From Flavobacterium ranwuense (GTDB taxonomy: Bacteria > Bacteroidota > Bacteroidia > Flavobacteriales > Flavobacteriaceae), in assembly GCF_004349315.1 (NCBI RefSeq), contig NZ_SMLH01000001.1, positions 186,001 to 250,000 of the forward strand: DNA of 64,000 nt, in the 5' to 3' direction. This document shows, piece by piece, positions 47,517 to 57,144 of this stretch. The notes below the pieces were generated by a model. It saw nothing but the letters and a program-made list of their open reading frames with translations, was not told where the DNA came from and did no database searches. Position 1 is the first letter of the stretch. Each line of letters opens with the position of its first letter. The position numbers were made by a program, and so were the translations under genes.

Positions 47517-47567
47517 TTTTCAATGTAAAAGTATCTTAAAATAAATTATAAATTTATTCTATTATTG

Positions 47568-47575
47568 TACTTTTG
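47568..47575 (+). promoter_or_regulatory. sucA promoter -7 element
   Basis: TACTTTTG matches TAnnTTTG and lies 39 bases before the ATG at 47615. It overlaps the in-frame TTG at 47573, which argues against that upstream start. Confidence 0.5.
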
Positions 47576-47614
47576 CCAAACTATTTTAACAAAAAAGTAT
47601 ATTCACTAAATATT

Positions 47615-50386
47615 ATGGATAGGTTTTCATTTTTAAACGCAGCACACACCGAATTTTTCGCACAATTATACGATCAATATTTAGAGAATCCAGATAGCGT
47701 TGAGCCAAGTTGGAGAGGTTTTTTTCAAGGTTTCGATTTTGGGATGGCTACTTACAATGAGGAGAACAAGGTGGAACAAATCGCTAATTTTGCAGCTAAT
47801 AACTCAGATATTAATTTGGTGTCTGATAAGCTTCAAAAGGAATTTAATGTATTGAAATTAATAGATGGATACCGTTCTCGAGGTCATTTGTTTACCAAAA
47901 CAAATCCGGTTCGTGAAAGAAGAACTTCATCACCTACACTTGAAATTTCAAATTTCGGACTTTCAGCAGCCGATTTAAATACTGTTTTTGACGCGGCAAA
48001 GGTTATTAACATACAACCGTGTACGCTTCAGGAAATCATAACTCACCTTGACACTATATATTGTCAACATATTGGGGTGGAGTACATGTACATTCGTAAT
48101 CCAGAAGTGGTGGAATGGATTCAGCAAAAATTAGGGGTTAATGATAATCAGCCTAAATTTTCACCGGATGAAAAAAAATCGATTCTGAATAAATTAAACC
48201 AAGCCGTTTCTTTTGAAAACTTTTTGCATACTAAATATGTAGGTCAAAAACGTTTTTCTCTTGAAGGTGGAGAATCTATAATCCCAGCTTTGGATGCTTT
48301 AATTGAAAAAGCAGCCGAGCAAGGAGTTGAACAATTTGTAATGGGAATGGCACACCGTGGCCGTTTGAATGTTTTGGCAAATATTTTTGGCAAATCAACC
48401 CAAGACATTTTTGGGGAATTTGATGGTAAAGATTACGACCAGGAATATTTTGACGGAGATGTTAAGTACCATTTAGGACTTACCGCTGACAAAGTTACCA
48501 GTACTGGAAAAAATATAAATATCAATTTGGCTCCAAATCCTTCGCACCTGGAAACAGTAGGTGCGGTTATCGAAGGGATTACAAGAGCTAAACAAGACAA
48601 ATATTTCCCTAACGATTTCTCTAAAGTATTGCCAATCGCCGTTCACGGTGATGCCGCAATTGCAGGTCAGGGAATTCTTTATGAGATTGTACAAATGGCA
48701 CAACTTGACGGTTATAAAACTGGAGGAACAATTCATATTGTAATCAATAATCAAGTAGGTTTTACCACTAATTATCTTGATGCGCGTTCCTCTACATATT
48801 GTACGGATGTTGCCAAAGTAACACTTTCGCCAGTATTACACGTAAATGCGGATGATGCCGAAGCTGTAGTTCATGCGATGTCATTTGCTTTGGATTTCAG
48901 AATGCAATTTGGTCGTGATGTATTTATCGATTTATTAGGATATAGAAAATACGGACATAACGAAGGTGATGAGCCTCGTTTTACTCAACCGGTTTTGTAC
49001 AAAATTATTGCAAAGCACAAAAATCCCCGTGATATTTATGCCGATAAATTGTTAGCAGAAGGTGTCATAGGAGCGGATTATGTAAAACAATTAGAAGCAG
49101 TTTATAAAGAGGACTTGGATAACAATCTTCAGGCTTCACGCAAAAAAAACTTAACCATCATTACTCCATTCATGAAAAATGAGTGGGAAGGTTTTACACA
49201 GGTTTCGGATGTGGTAATGCTTGAAAAAGTGGATACAAAAGTTGCTAAAGATACCTTAGACTCTATTATAAAAACCGTTTCGAGCTTGCCGTCTGATAAG
49301 AAATTTATAAATAAAATTTCTAAAATTGTTACCGATCGCAGAACAATGTACGATAACAATACTATCGACTGGGGAACAGCAGAAACATTGGCTTATGGGT
49401 CGCTTTTGACCGAAGGTTATGATGTTCGTATTTCTGGGCAAGACGTAGAACGTGGTACTTTTTCGCACCGACATGCGGTAGTAAAAGTCGAAGATTCTGA
49501 GGAGGAAGTAATTTTATTAAACAGCATAGACAACAAAAAGGGGAGTTTTAATATTTTTAACTCTCATTTATCTGAATACGGAGTTTTAGGTTTTGATTAT
49601 GGATACGCATTAGCCAATCCTAAAGCATTAACTATCTGGGAAGCACAGTTTGGGGATTTCAGTAATGGAGCCCAAATTATGATTGACCAATACATCTCTT
49701 GTGGAGAAGACAAGTGGAACAACCAGAACGGAATTGTTTTACTATTGCCACATGGATATGAAGGTCAAGGTGCAGAACACTCTTCGGCTAGAATGGAGCG
49801 TTATTTACAACTTTGCGCCAGACATAATATGTATGTTGCCGATTGTACAACGCCGGCCAACTTCTTTCACTTGTTGAGAAGACAAATGAAAACAACGTTC
49901 CGTAAACCACTTATTGTGTTTACACCAAAAAGTTTATTGCGTGATCCAAGATGTGTTTCTACTGTTGAAGAATTTGCAACAGGTAGTTTCCAGGAAACAT
50001 TCGATGATGAAACAGTGAATAAAGCCGATGTGAAAACATTAGTTTTCTGTACCGGTAAATTCTATTATGACATTACTGCCGAAAGAGAAATCAACGGTCG
50101 TAGCGATGTAGCAGTAGTTAGAATCGAACAATTATTCCCTTTACCAGTAGAGCAATTAAAAACGATTATAGCAAAATATCCAAACGCGGATGATTATGTT
50201 TGGGCACAAGAAGAACCAAAAAACATGGGTGCTTACAGCTACATGTTGATGAACTTCGATTTAGTAAAATGGAGATTGGCTTCGTTAAGAGCATACGCAG
50301 CTCCGGCTTCAGGAAGTTATACGCGTGCAAAACGCCGTCATGCGGATGCAATAAAAATGGTTTTTGATAAAGATTTATTTAGATAA
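47615..50386 (+). CDS. sucA: 2-oxoglutarate dehydrogenase E1 component
   Basis: Thiamine-diphosphate enzyme that decarboxylates 2-oxoglutarate in the TCA cycle. The ATG at 47615 (MDRFSFLNAAHTEFFAQLYD) gives 923 residues, normal for SucA; the upstream TTG lies in the promoter. Landmarks: YGFF-like N-terminal region for E2 binding, GMAHRGRLNVLANIFGK, the cofactor site HGDAAIAGQGILYE with VINNQVGFTT, and the transketolase-like C-terminal half (EAQFGDFSNGAQIMIDQYIS, LLPHGYEGQGAEHSSARMER). It pairs with sucB, 173 bases downstream; a shared E3 must be elsewhere. Confidence 0.97.
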   Translation: MDRFSFLNAAHTEFFAQLYDQYLENPDSVEPSWRGFFQGFDFGMATYNEENKVEQIANFAANNSDINLVSDKLQKEFNVLKLIDGYRSRGHLFTKTNPVRERRTSSPTLEISNFGLSAADLNTVFDAAKVINIQPCTLQEIITHLDTIYCQHIGVEYMYIRNPEVVEWIQQKLGVNDNQPKFSPDEKKSILNKLNQAVSFENFLHTKYVGQKRFSLEGGESIIPALDALIEKAAEQGVEQFVMGMAHRGRLNVLANIFGKSTQDIFGEFDGKDYDQEYFDGDVKYHLGLTADKVTSTGKNININLAPNPSHLETVGAVIEGITRAKQDKYFPNDFSKVLPIAVHGDAAIAGQGILYEIVQMAQLDGYKTGGTIHIVINNQVGFTTNYLDARSSTYCTDVAKVTLSPVLHVNADDAEAVVHAMSFALDFRMQFGRDVFIDLLGYRKYGHNEGDEPRFTQPVLYKIIAKHKNPRDIYADKLLAEGVIGADYVKQLEAVYKEDLDNNLQASRKKNLTIITPFMKNEWEGFTQVSDVVMLEKVDTKVAKDTLDSIIKTVSSLPSDKKFINKISKIVTDRRTMYDNNTIDWGTAETLAYGSLLTEGYDVRISGQDVERGTFSHRHAVVKVEDSEEEVILLNSIDNKKGSFNIFNSHLSEYGVLGFDYGYALANPKALTIWEAQFGDFSNGAQIMIDQYISCGEDKWNNQNGIVLLLPHGYEGQGAEHSSARMERYLQLCARHNMYVADCTTPANFFHLLRRQMKTTFRKPLIVFTPKSLLRDPRCVSTVEEFATGSFQETFDDETVNKADVKTLVFCTGKFYYDITAEREINGRSDVAVVRIEQLFPLPVEQLKTIIAKYPNADDYVWAQEEPKNMGAYSYMLMNFDLVKWRLASLRAYAAPASGSYTRAKRRHADAIKMVFDKDLFR

Positions 50387-50389
50387 TAA

Positions 50390-50479
50390 GGAGCTATTTC
50401 CTGCTGTACGCTATATCTTTTTCTTTTCACAGGAAAAAAGAAAAAGGTAATTGCGAGAGCAATTCGACCATCAGGACTA
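50390..50479 (-). repeat. Dispersed flavobacterial intergenic repeat, copy B
   Basis: Read on the minus strand, the element starts AGTCCTGATGGTCGAATTGC and ends GTACAGCAGGAAATAGCTCC, with a stem of CCTTTTTCTTTT-like and AAAAGAAAAAG arms between. It is the reverse orientation of copies at 9521 and 56951 and fills most of the sucA-sucB spacer. Confidence 0.6.
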
Positions 50480-50559
50480 AAAAACAGTTCACACAATAAA
50501 CACATAAGTTGTTCCAGAACAATTTAAAACATAAAATTCATAATTTAAAATAATACGAG

Positions 50560-51777
50560 ATGATTTTAGAAATGAAAGTCCCATCACCAGGGGAATCTAT
50601 AAAAGAAGTTGAAATTGCAACTTGGTTGGTAAAAGACGGAGATTATGTAGAGAAAGACCAAGCAATTGCTGAGGTTGATTCTGACAAAGCAACATTAGAA
50701 TTGCCAGCAGAAGCAAGCGGAATCATTACTTTAAAAGCAGAAGAAGGCGATGCAGTAGCGGTAGGAGCGGTAGTTTGTTTAATCGATACAAGTGCAGCAA
50801 AACCAGCAGGTGATGCACCCGTTGAAGCACCAAAAGCTGAAGTTAAAGCAGAAGCGCCAAAAGCAGCTCCGGTAGCAGCAGTTCCAGCAGCAACGTATGC
50901 TTCAGGAGCACCTTCTCCAGCAGCAAGAAAAATATTAGACGAAAAAAATATAGCGCCAGCTTCAATAACAGGAACTGGAAAAGACGGAAGAATCACTAAA
51001 GATGACGCAGTAAATGCAGTGCCTTCAATGGGAACCCCTACAGGTGGATCTCGTGGAACGGAGCGTACTAAATTATCTATGTTGCGTAGAAAAGTGGCCG
51101 AAAGATTAGTTGCCGCTAAAAACGAAACGGCAATGTTGACTACTTTCAACGAAGTAAACATGACGCCAATCAACTTGATTCGTAATGAATACAAAGATGC
51201 ATTCAAAGCAAAACATGGTGGAATTGGTTTAGGATATATGTCTTTCTTTACTAAAGCAGTGACGAGAGCGTTAAAATTATTCCCGGATGTAAACTCAATG
51301 ATGGATGGTGATCATAAGATCGCTTTCGATTTTTGCGATATTTCAATTGCGGTTTCTGGACCAAAAGGTTTAATGGTTCCTGTAGTTCGTAATGCTGAAA
51401 ACTTGACTTTCCGTGGTGTAGAAGCTGATATTAAAAGATTGGCTCTTAAAGCACGTGACGGACAAATCACAGTTGATGATATGACTGGCGGAACGTTCAC
51501 GATTACTAACGGTGGTGTTTTTGGAAGCATGTTGAGTACACCAATTATCAATCCTCCACAATCCGGAATTCTTGGAATGCACAACATTATCGAGCGTCCT
51601 ATTGCCGTAAACGGAAAAGTGGAAATTCACCCTATGATGTATGTGGCACTTTCTTATGACCACAGAATCATTGATGGTCGTGAGTCTGTTGGATTCTTGG
51701 TAGCTGTCAAAGAAGCGCTAGAAAATCCATTAGAGTTATTGTTGGATAACAATCCTAAAAAAGCTTTAGAACTATAG
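50560..51777 (+). CDS. sucB: 2-oxoglutarate dehydrogenase E2 (dihydrolipoamide succinyltransferase)
   Basis: A 405-residue core protein of the 2-oxoglutarate dehydrogenase complex. Order: one lipoyl domain (1-78, lipoyl Lys in [17 protein letters not shown]), an Ala/Pro/Glu-rich flexible linker (79-115), a peripheral-subunit-binding domain ([20 protein letters not shown]), then the catalytic domain ending with the active-site motif [15 protein letters not shown]. It follows sucA and ends with a strong terminator. Confidence 0.97.
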   Translation: MILEMKVPSPGESIKEVEIATWLVKDGDYVEKDQAIAEVDSDKATLELPAEASGIITLKAEEGDAVAVGAVVCLIDTSAAKPAGDAPVEAPKAEVKAEAPKAAPVAAVPAATYASGAPSPAARKILDEKNIAPASITGTGKDGRITKDDAVNAVPSMGTPTGGSRGTERTKLSMLRRKVAERLVAAKNETAMLTTFNEVNMTPINLIRNEYKDAFKAKHGGIGLGYMSFFTKAVTRALKLFPDVNSMMDGDHKIAFDFCDISIAVSGPKGLMVPVVRNAENLTFRGVEADIKRLALKARDGQITVDDMTGGTFTITNGGVFGSMLSTPIINPPQSGILGMHNIIERPIAVNGKVEIHPMMYVALSYDHRIIDGRESVGFLVAVKEALENPLELLLDNNPKKALEL

Positions 51778-51798
51778 TTTTAAAATTTTAGAATATAA

Positions 51799-51836
51799 AA
51801 AAATCCTGTTTAGAAAAACTAAACAGGATTTTTTAT
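51799..51836. terminator. Bidirectional terminator between sucB and the retropepsin gene
   Basis: AAAATCCTGTTTA and TAAACAGGATTTT form a 13-bp stem with a 7-base loop and T-runs on both strands. Its right edge overlaps the stop codon of the leftward protease gene at 51833. Confidence 0.85.
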
Positions 51837-52273
51837 TTCAGCAAATACAAACAATGATTGTAATAATCCACAATCGCTTTTCCTTTCATCAAAACATCCG
51901 CGCCAATGATTCCATGAACGGGTTTTGATTTGTGTTGCAGTAAAGCCTCATTGACGTGTGATAAATCGAAAATTACAATATCAAAAGCGATGTCTTTCCA
52001 AGAACCCAGTTGCAGTTGGTTTTTTGTGGCAACTTGCGTAAACATTCCTGTGGCACCTGCTCCTGAAGCTTTTGTTTTGGATTTCTTGGCTTCCAATAAA
52101 AACAAATCGACACTCTCAAATCCGATACAACTATTTGAAGCACCCGTATCGAGAATGAAACTGCCAATTACCCCATTAATTTTAGCCTTTATCAAAAGGT
52201 GTTGGGTTTTGGTAATCTTAAATTTTACTTTTTTGTAGTTTTCTTTTTTGAGAATAGTGTGGAGGTTTTTCAT
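51833..52273 (-). CDS. Retropepsin-like aspartic protease (clan AA)
   Basis: A 146-residue single-domain aspartic protease. The catalytic motif is ILDTGASNS with Asp42, followed by the second family landmark HGIIGADVLMKGKAIVDYYNHCLYL near the C-terminus. Such proteins act as homodimers, each giving one Asp. No signal peptide is visible, so a cytoplasmic location is likely unless it is exported in a non-standard way. Its start overlaps the end of the CHAT-protein gene by 4 bases, so the two proteases are translationally coupled and probably work together. Confidence 0.87.
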   Translation of the reverse strand: MKNLHTILKKENYKKVKFKITKTQHLLIKAKINGVIGSFILDTGASNSCIGFESVDLFLLEAKKSKTKASGAGATGMFTQVATKNQLQLGSWKDIAFDIVIFDLSHVNEALLQHKSKPVHGIIGADVLMKGKAIVDYYNHCLYLLK

Positions 52274-54897
52274 TTTTTATATCTAATAAGAGCTAAAAAT
52301 AATCCAATTAAAATCAAAAAAGCAATACTGTAAAAAATATAATTTGTAGAATTACTTTTTGTTTCAATTCCGCCATAATATACGAATGCACTCCAGTAAT
52401 AAGGCGATTTTTTGGCATTTGGAATACTTTTATTATTTAAAAAGCTACGTTTTGCATTTGCATTGGCTTCAAAGTAAGAGGAATCATTTTTTATATTTTT
52501 ATAAAAATAATCCATAAAAACAGAAGTTGTATAATCGTTTACTTTCCACAAGGAAAACAATAAATTTTGGGCTCCGGCAAACTGAAAACCTCTGGCAATA
52601 CTCATTGCGCCTTCGGATTTGTAGAGTTTGCCAATTCCGGTTTCGCAGGCACTTAGGACCACTAATTCCGAATTAATTTTCAAGTGATATAATTCCGAAT
52701 ATAAAATTTCCTGATCGTAAAATTTGATGCTTGCCAGGGTTTCAAGATCACCTGCAGAAGCATGTGTGGACAAATGCAGAATCGAATGATGGGGAGCATT
52801 GATTCTGAAATTTTGGAATGTTGCCGTCGCATTTTCAAAAAACTGTCCTTTAAAATTCTTTTTTATGGATTGCATTTCGGCTTTAGAAAAAGCTAATTCG
52901 TAATTCGTATTTTCAAAAACAGGAAACATTCCTAAAACGGTTTGCTGCTCTGTCGAAAGTGGTTTTGCATTCAAATAAAAACCAGCCGAATTGTTGTAGA
53001 CAATCTTGAAATCATTCAATAGATAATGCATTTTGGCAAAATTACTCGTTGCTATTTCTTTTGTGATCAAAGCTTCAAATGGAAGAAAATGGAGTAGTCC
53101 ATCAGGAACAATCAATAGGTTTTTATGGATTGTGTTTTTGGGTAATTTGAGTAAATCAAAAGCAATTTTCCCATATTGATTGTAGCCTTTTACGTCATTT
53201 GAAATGGTATTGGCATTACTGAAATAGTCCAAGAATTGCCAAATTTTAACAATGGAATGGGCTGTGTTACTAAAGGAGTTTAGTTTTATTTCTTGGTTTT
53301 CCAAAGTAAAAGAATACATCTTTTCAAACCCCGAGAAATAGTAAACCATAACTGCCTTGTCTTTTTCCAGTTTTGAATACAAGGATTTCAGATCGATGTT
53401 TTCGGCTGAATTGACTTGATTTTTCGACCTAATTTTCTTTAGCGAAAGCATCAATTCGTTTTGCTTTTTCATGGCTTCGTTTATTTTTGAAACGTCTGCC
53501 AAAACTCCTTTTTGCTGTTCTTTTGCGATTTCATTAGTCCAAATTTGAAGTTGTTCCAAATGCAATTTTTCTTCTCTGGAAGCTGTTTTTTTGTTCGAAA
53601 GATAGTTTTTCAAAACCCCCGATTTTGTTCGTTCCGAAAGTTGAAAAGCACGTTCTATATATGAGCTTTTATTTTCTTTTTTATAGAGAAAATCATAAAT
53701 GGAAATACATTTTTCGGTTCGATTTCTAATTCGGATTTGGTTGATGATTTTGGAGTTTTCATATACTAAAAGATTGGCAAACAAATCTTCGATTTGAAAC
53801 GAAAGAGCATAAGCTTCCAACGCTTTTTTGGGTTGGTTTTGTTCCTCGAAAATATCGGCTTGCAAGTCCAGGGCGTCAAGCAACACCGTTTCGGCATAAA
53901 GGGAATTGGGATAGGGTAGAATATTCTTTTGATTGGAATAATTTGGAATTAAAATCTTGAAAACCGATGCTATAATTGTGCTTGCTTCAGCGTATTTTTT
54001 TTGTTGAAATAACAAGTCAGCTTCTTCATAATTGAATTTGGCTAGTTTTCGAGGCGAAATATTGGGGGTTGAAAAGAAATATTTCTTGGCTTTTTCAAAA
54101 TAGGAATTAGCCAATTCAATGTTTTGCCATTGTAAATTTAAGGCAGACAAGTTGCGGTAACAATTTGCCAGTGTTTCGGTTTGGGACTTGTCAGATTGCA
54201 ATAATCGTATGGCGGCAAAATAAGAGCTTTCCAGTTTTGTAAAAATATTTGGAATCGGTTTGGAAAGTACTGGATTTTTATAGCTTAGCGCATAATTGTT
54301 TCCCAAGTTGTTCCATAAATTCCCTTTTTGAACGGCCGATAATTTCTCGATTTTTATGGTTTTTTCGAGCAAGTCAATCGCTTCTTCAACTCTGCCCGTG
54401 TTTTGATACACATTCGACAAATTGAGAATGGCGGCTATTTTTTGGGATTGGTTTTTCTCGGCATTGGCGATAAAATAATATTGTTTTATGACGTTTTCGG
54501 CATTGTCATAATCCCCTAAAATTGTGTATAAATTCCCTAACGGTTTCAGACAATATTCGATAATGTCATAATCCTGAAGTTTGTTTTTCTGATAGATTTG
54601 CCAGGCCTTTTCATAGCTTGAAATCGCTTGATTGGTTTTGCCAAATAGGTTCTGGTAGAAAGCGATATTGCAATTTAATACGACTAGTGCCAGTAGTTCG
54701 TTTTTGGATTTTAGTTTTGGATTTTTGTGAAATTCCTTTTCGTTTTCGGTGAGGTTTTGTAAGTTTTCAGCAGATGGATTTGCTACAAAAACATCAATTG
54801 TATGGTAAATTTTATCTTCTTGGGAAATAGTATTCTGTCCAAAAATATTTAGATTTAAAACCAAAAAAATTAAAACATATAAGGGATTTAAGTTCAT
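52270..54897 (-). CDS. Exported TPR-CHAT caspase-like protease
   Basis: An 875-residue protein. N-terminal signal peptide (to about residue 20, NIFGQ), then a long array of tetratricopeptide-type helices (about 40-400), a linker with coiled-coil character (410-490), and a C-terminal CHAT domain (about 510-840). The catalytic dyad is complete: His712 in HLSTHAS and Cys751 in LSACETG. A transmembrane helix at about 852-870 with a basic tail (RYKK) anchors it, leaving the protease outside the cytoplasm. CHAT proteases cut partner proteins; the partner here is unknown, with the co-encoded beta-barrel protein and lipoprotein as candidates. Last but one gene of the operon. Confidence 0.9.
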   Translation of the reverse strand: MNLNPLYVLIFLVLNLNIFGQNTISQEDKIYHTIDVFVANPSAENLQNLTENEKEFHKNPKLKSKNELLALVVLNCNIAFYQNLFGKTNQAISSYEKAWQIYQKNKLQDYDIIEYCLKPLGNLYTILGDYDNAENVIKQYYFIANAEKNQSQKIAAILNLSNVYQNTGRVEEAIDLLEKTIKIEKLSAVQKGNLWNNLGNNYALSYKNPVLSKPIPNIFTKLESSYFAAIRLLQSDKSQTETLANCYRNLSALNLQWQNIELANSYFEKAKKYFFSTPNISPRKLAKFNYEEADLLFQQKKYAEASTIIASVFKILIPNYSNQKNILPYPNSLYAETVLLDALDLQADIFEEQNQPKKALEAYALSFQIEDLFANLLVYENSKIINQIRIRNRTEKCISIYDFLYKKENKSSYIERAFQLSERTKSGVLKNYLSNKKTASREEKLHLEQLQIWTNEIAKEQQKGVLADVSKINEAMKKQNELMLSLKKIRSKNQVNSAENIDLKSLYSKLEKDKAVMVYYFSGFEKMYSFTLENQEIKLNSFSNTAHSIVKIWQFLDYFSNANTISNDVKGYNQYGKIAFDLLKLPKNTIHKNLLIVPDGLLHFLPFEALITKEIATSNFAKMHYLLNDFKIVYNNSAGFYLNAKPLSTEQQTVLGMFPVFENTNYELAFSKAEMQSIKKNFKGQFFENATATFQNFRINAPHHSILHLSTHASAGDLETLASIKFYDQEILYSELYHLKINSELVVLSACETGIGKLYKSEGAMSIARGFQFAGAQNLLFSLWKVNDYTTSVFMDYFYKNIKNDSSYFEANANAKRSFLNNKSIPNAKKSPYYWSAFVYYGGIETKSNSTNYIFYSIAFLILIGLFLALIRYKK

Positions 54898-54983
54898 ATA
54901 ACTTTTACATTGTGTAAGTAAAAAAGGATGATTTTTCAGTTATAAAGGTATGATTAGCTACTTAAATTCCTTATATTTTTACA

Positions 54984-56936
54984 CTAAAACTTCCATAATC
55001 CATAAAACTGAAAGTAATTAAAATTCTCTTTGAAATTCATCACGTATCGGGCTCCTAAACTAGGACCAATTCTAGCTCCACCAATCGTTAAATCAAAAAG
55101 CAAACCTGTTTTGAGCGAAGTAAAAGAGTCGGAAACCGAATTGGATTCTTTAGTTGTGCTAATCAAAAATTTATCTGTTGTTCCTTCATAAGTTTCTACT
55201 TTTTGGTTTTGATTCTGTTTTTCAGAAACGTTTATATTGGCTTGTAATCCGGCGCCAATACCAATATAATTATTGATGTTATAACGAAGTAATACCGGTA
55301 TTTCCCAATTTACATTTTGGTTGTTTGAAGCTGTTGTGGTGCGTTGCAGTTGTCGAACACCATTAGTGGTGGTTACGATTTTCTCTTCAACAGCAATTGA
55401 ATTGTCAAAGGAATGCAGGCTGTTCAAGAATTCAGCTTGCCAATAATAGCGGTACGATTTATAAGGGGAAAGGGTTGCGCCAGCAAAATAACTTTTGGAG
55501 TTCTGTAAATTTGGATACAAATTATAACCTGCTTTGGCCCCAATAGAAATTCCCGGTAAGAATCGGGTAGTAGCATAATTGGTAATAATGGGCTCGTTTT
55601 TGTCGAAAATTATGGCGGTTCTGGTTTTGGTTTTTATTTTGTGAAAGTCTTTATTGAATTTCATGGAATATTTCACAAAGCCTTTGGTGCTGTCGATTTC
55701 TTTTACATTTTTCTGATTGCTCCCGGGCAGATAAATATTTTTGAAAGTAAAGAAAATCTGTTTTTGTTTGATAATCGTATCCAGACAGCTTGTTGTTGGC
55801 ACTTCGTCTTTAGGGCAAATCGGACATTTTGGATACATATCTTCAATTTGAAATGTTTTCTTGTCGAACATATCCGGAATGTCCGTTTCCAAACGAATCA
55901 TTCTTGCTGGACCTTCGCCATTATTTTGGAAACGGGTTTTAAAGTTGACTCTCTTGAAACGGACCAATCTGTAATTCATGAAACTTCCGTTAGAACCCAT
56001 TTTGTTTGGGTCATGAGAAGTGACGATTTCCATTTCCAAATTTTTTATCTTGTGGTTTTTAAAACTTCGGTTGGGAACAAATATTCCGCGCATGGTTACG
56101 GTTGCGCTGGTGTCTTTGATCATTTCGGGAGTGGTTTTGAATGTGTAAAAAACAGTGCGGGTTTCCGTAGGATTGCTGTCGTCAAATTCCAGAATGGAAA
56201 CATTTTTGTAGGTTTTATTTGCTTCTAAAAGTGTGGCATCCAAATCTTCTTCGGTGGTTGTGGATTTGTATTTTTTGGCTGGAGCCAAAGTCTCGCTGGA
56301 GGCCAAATACGAATTAGAATTGTCCAGGTCATTTACGGATGCAAGGGTGTTTTCTTTGATTTCGCGTTCTCCGGCATGCGTTCTAAAGTCAACCAATTCG
56401 AAGTTGTTGTTTTTGAATTGTTTTTCGTTGTAAAAAAGATATAATTTACCGTTGCTTACGTAGTTTTCCAGATTTTGATAACTTAAAATTACCACCATTT
56501 CCTGTTCTGGAATAGGGTCACAATTTTTTTGTATAGTGAAGCCGTTTTGGTCTTCAATGGAAGCGATGTCTTTGTAGAGATCATCAGAAGTTTCGGTTAT
56601 CGCCACTTTTTTTGGTCGTGTGGCTGGTGGTTTTCCGTTGTCATAATTATTGGTTACGGCTAGACGTGCGGTATAGGTACCTTTGGTTTTGTAGACATGT
56701 TTGGGTTCGGCTTCTCTGCTGTAATGGCCGTCACCTAGTTCCCATAGGTAAGAATAACTGGGTTTTGGTGCGCCGGCGATTGGGATCAGTGGTGGTGTTT
56801 CTGGTTTGAAAGAAACGAGTTTCCCTTTTTGATTGTAACCAATGTTTGCTCTTCTGGTAATGGTGTCTTTTACTTTTGTTTGGGAGTAAAAGGGAAATGA
56901 GGATAGTAATAAGAGGAAAAATAAAGTTGGTTTCAT
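54984..56936 (-). CDS. Exported PKD protein with C-terminal outer-membrane barrel
   Basis: A 650-residue protein with a signal peptide (FLLLLSSFPFYSQ). The PKD domain is at about residues 35-110 (YLWELGDGHYSREAEPKHVY then TYTARLAVTNNYDNG). The middle region includes SHDPNKM, like the DPN motif of Bacteroidota surface proteins, and a Cys-rich loop (YPKCPICPKDE). The last 190 residues look like a small outer-membrane beta-barrel (GISIGAKAGYNLYP ... FQFYGLWKF, ending in Phe). I infer an outer-membrane protein that displays a periplasmic or surface sensor domain. It lies between the lipoprotein and CHAT genes on one strand. Confidence 0.8.
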   Translation of the reverse strand: MKPTLFFLLLLSSFPFYSQTKVKDTITRRANIGYNQKGKLVSFKPETPPLIPIAGAPKPSYSYLWELGDGHYSREAEPKHVYKTKGTYTARLAVTNNYDNGKPPATRPKKVAITETSDDLYKDIASIEDQNGFTIQKNCDPIPEQEMVVILSYQNLENYVSNGKLYLFYNEKQFKNNNFELVDFRTHAGEREIKENTLASVNDLDNSNSYLASSETLAPAKKYKSTTTEEDLDATLLEANKTYKNVSILEFDDSNPTETRTVFYTFKTTPEMIKDTSATVTMRGIFVPNRSFKNHKIKNLEMEIVTSHDPNKMGSNGSFMNYRLVRFKRVNFKTRFQNNGEGPARMIRLETDIPDMFDKKTFQIEDMYPKCPICPKDEVPTTSCLDTIIKQKQIFFTFKNIYLPGSNQKNVKEIDSTKGFVKYSMKFNKDFHKIKTKTRTAIIFDKNEPIITNYATTRFLPGISIGAKAGYNLYPNLQNSKSYFAGATLSPYKSYRYYWQAEFLNSLHSFDNSIAVEEKIVTTTNGVRQLQRTTTASNNQNVNWEIPVLLRYNINNYIGIGAGLQANINVSEKQNQNQKVETYEGTTDKFLISTTKESNSVSDSFTSLKTGLLFDLTIGGARIGPSLGARYVMNFKENFNYFQFYGLWKF

Positions 56937-56950
56937 AATCGGGTTTTTTT

Positions 56951-57053
56951 TAGCCCTGATGGGAACGGCATCCTTTCTTGTCCTGAATTTAGTTCAGGAT
57001 CCAGAAGCAAGTTCTGGACAAGAAAGATACAGTGTACAGCAGGATTAGCTCCT
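56951..57053 (+). repeat. Dispersed flavobacterial intergenic repeat, copy C
   Basis: The left end is TAGCCCTGATGGGAACGGCA and the right end GTACAGCAGGATTAGCTCC. Between them TTTCTTGTCC pairs with GGACAAGAAA and encloses further small hairpins. It matches the ends of copies A and B and lies between the lipoprotein and PKD-barrel genes, against their direction of transcription. Confidence 0.6.
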
Positions 57054-57092
57054 GAGAAGCATCAGGATGCATTCGAAAATATTTTTAAATGT

Positions 57093-57126
57093 AAAAAAAA
57101 GTGGTGAGCAAATCACCACTTTTTCT
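57093..57126. terminator. Hairpin terminator after the lipoprotein gene
   Basis: AAAAAGTGGTGA and TCACCACTTTTT form a 12-bp stem with a short loop, with a T-run after it on the minus strand. It follows the lipoprotein stop by about 20 bases and would reduce readthrough into the PKD-barrel and CHAT genes. Confidence 0.75.
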
Positions 57127-57144
57127 AAAAACTTCTATCAGATG

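Noticed and set aside
50643..51206. 187-residue minus-strand frame
   Set aside because: Antisense shadow of the Ala/Glu-rich sucB lipoyl and linker region.
52270..54897. TPR-CHAT protein as part of a type III-E CRISPR (Craspase) or a caspase-based defence system
   Set aside because: It has a signal peptide and a C-terminal membrane helix, so the protease is outside the cytoplasm. No Cas gene, CRISPR array, gasdermin or nuclease gene is nearby.
55641..56228. 195-residue plus-strand frame
   Set aside because: Antisense shadow of the PKD-barrel gene; composition rich in Phe and His without domain features.
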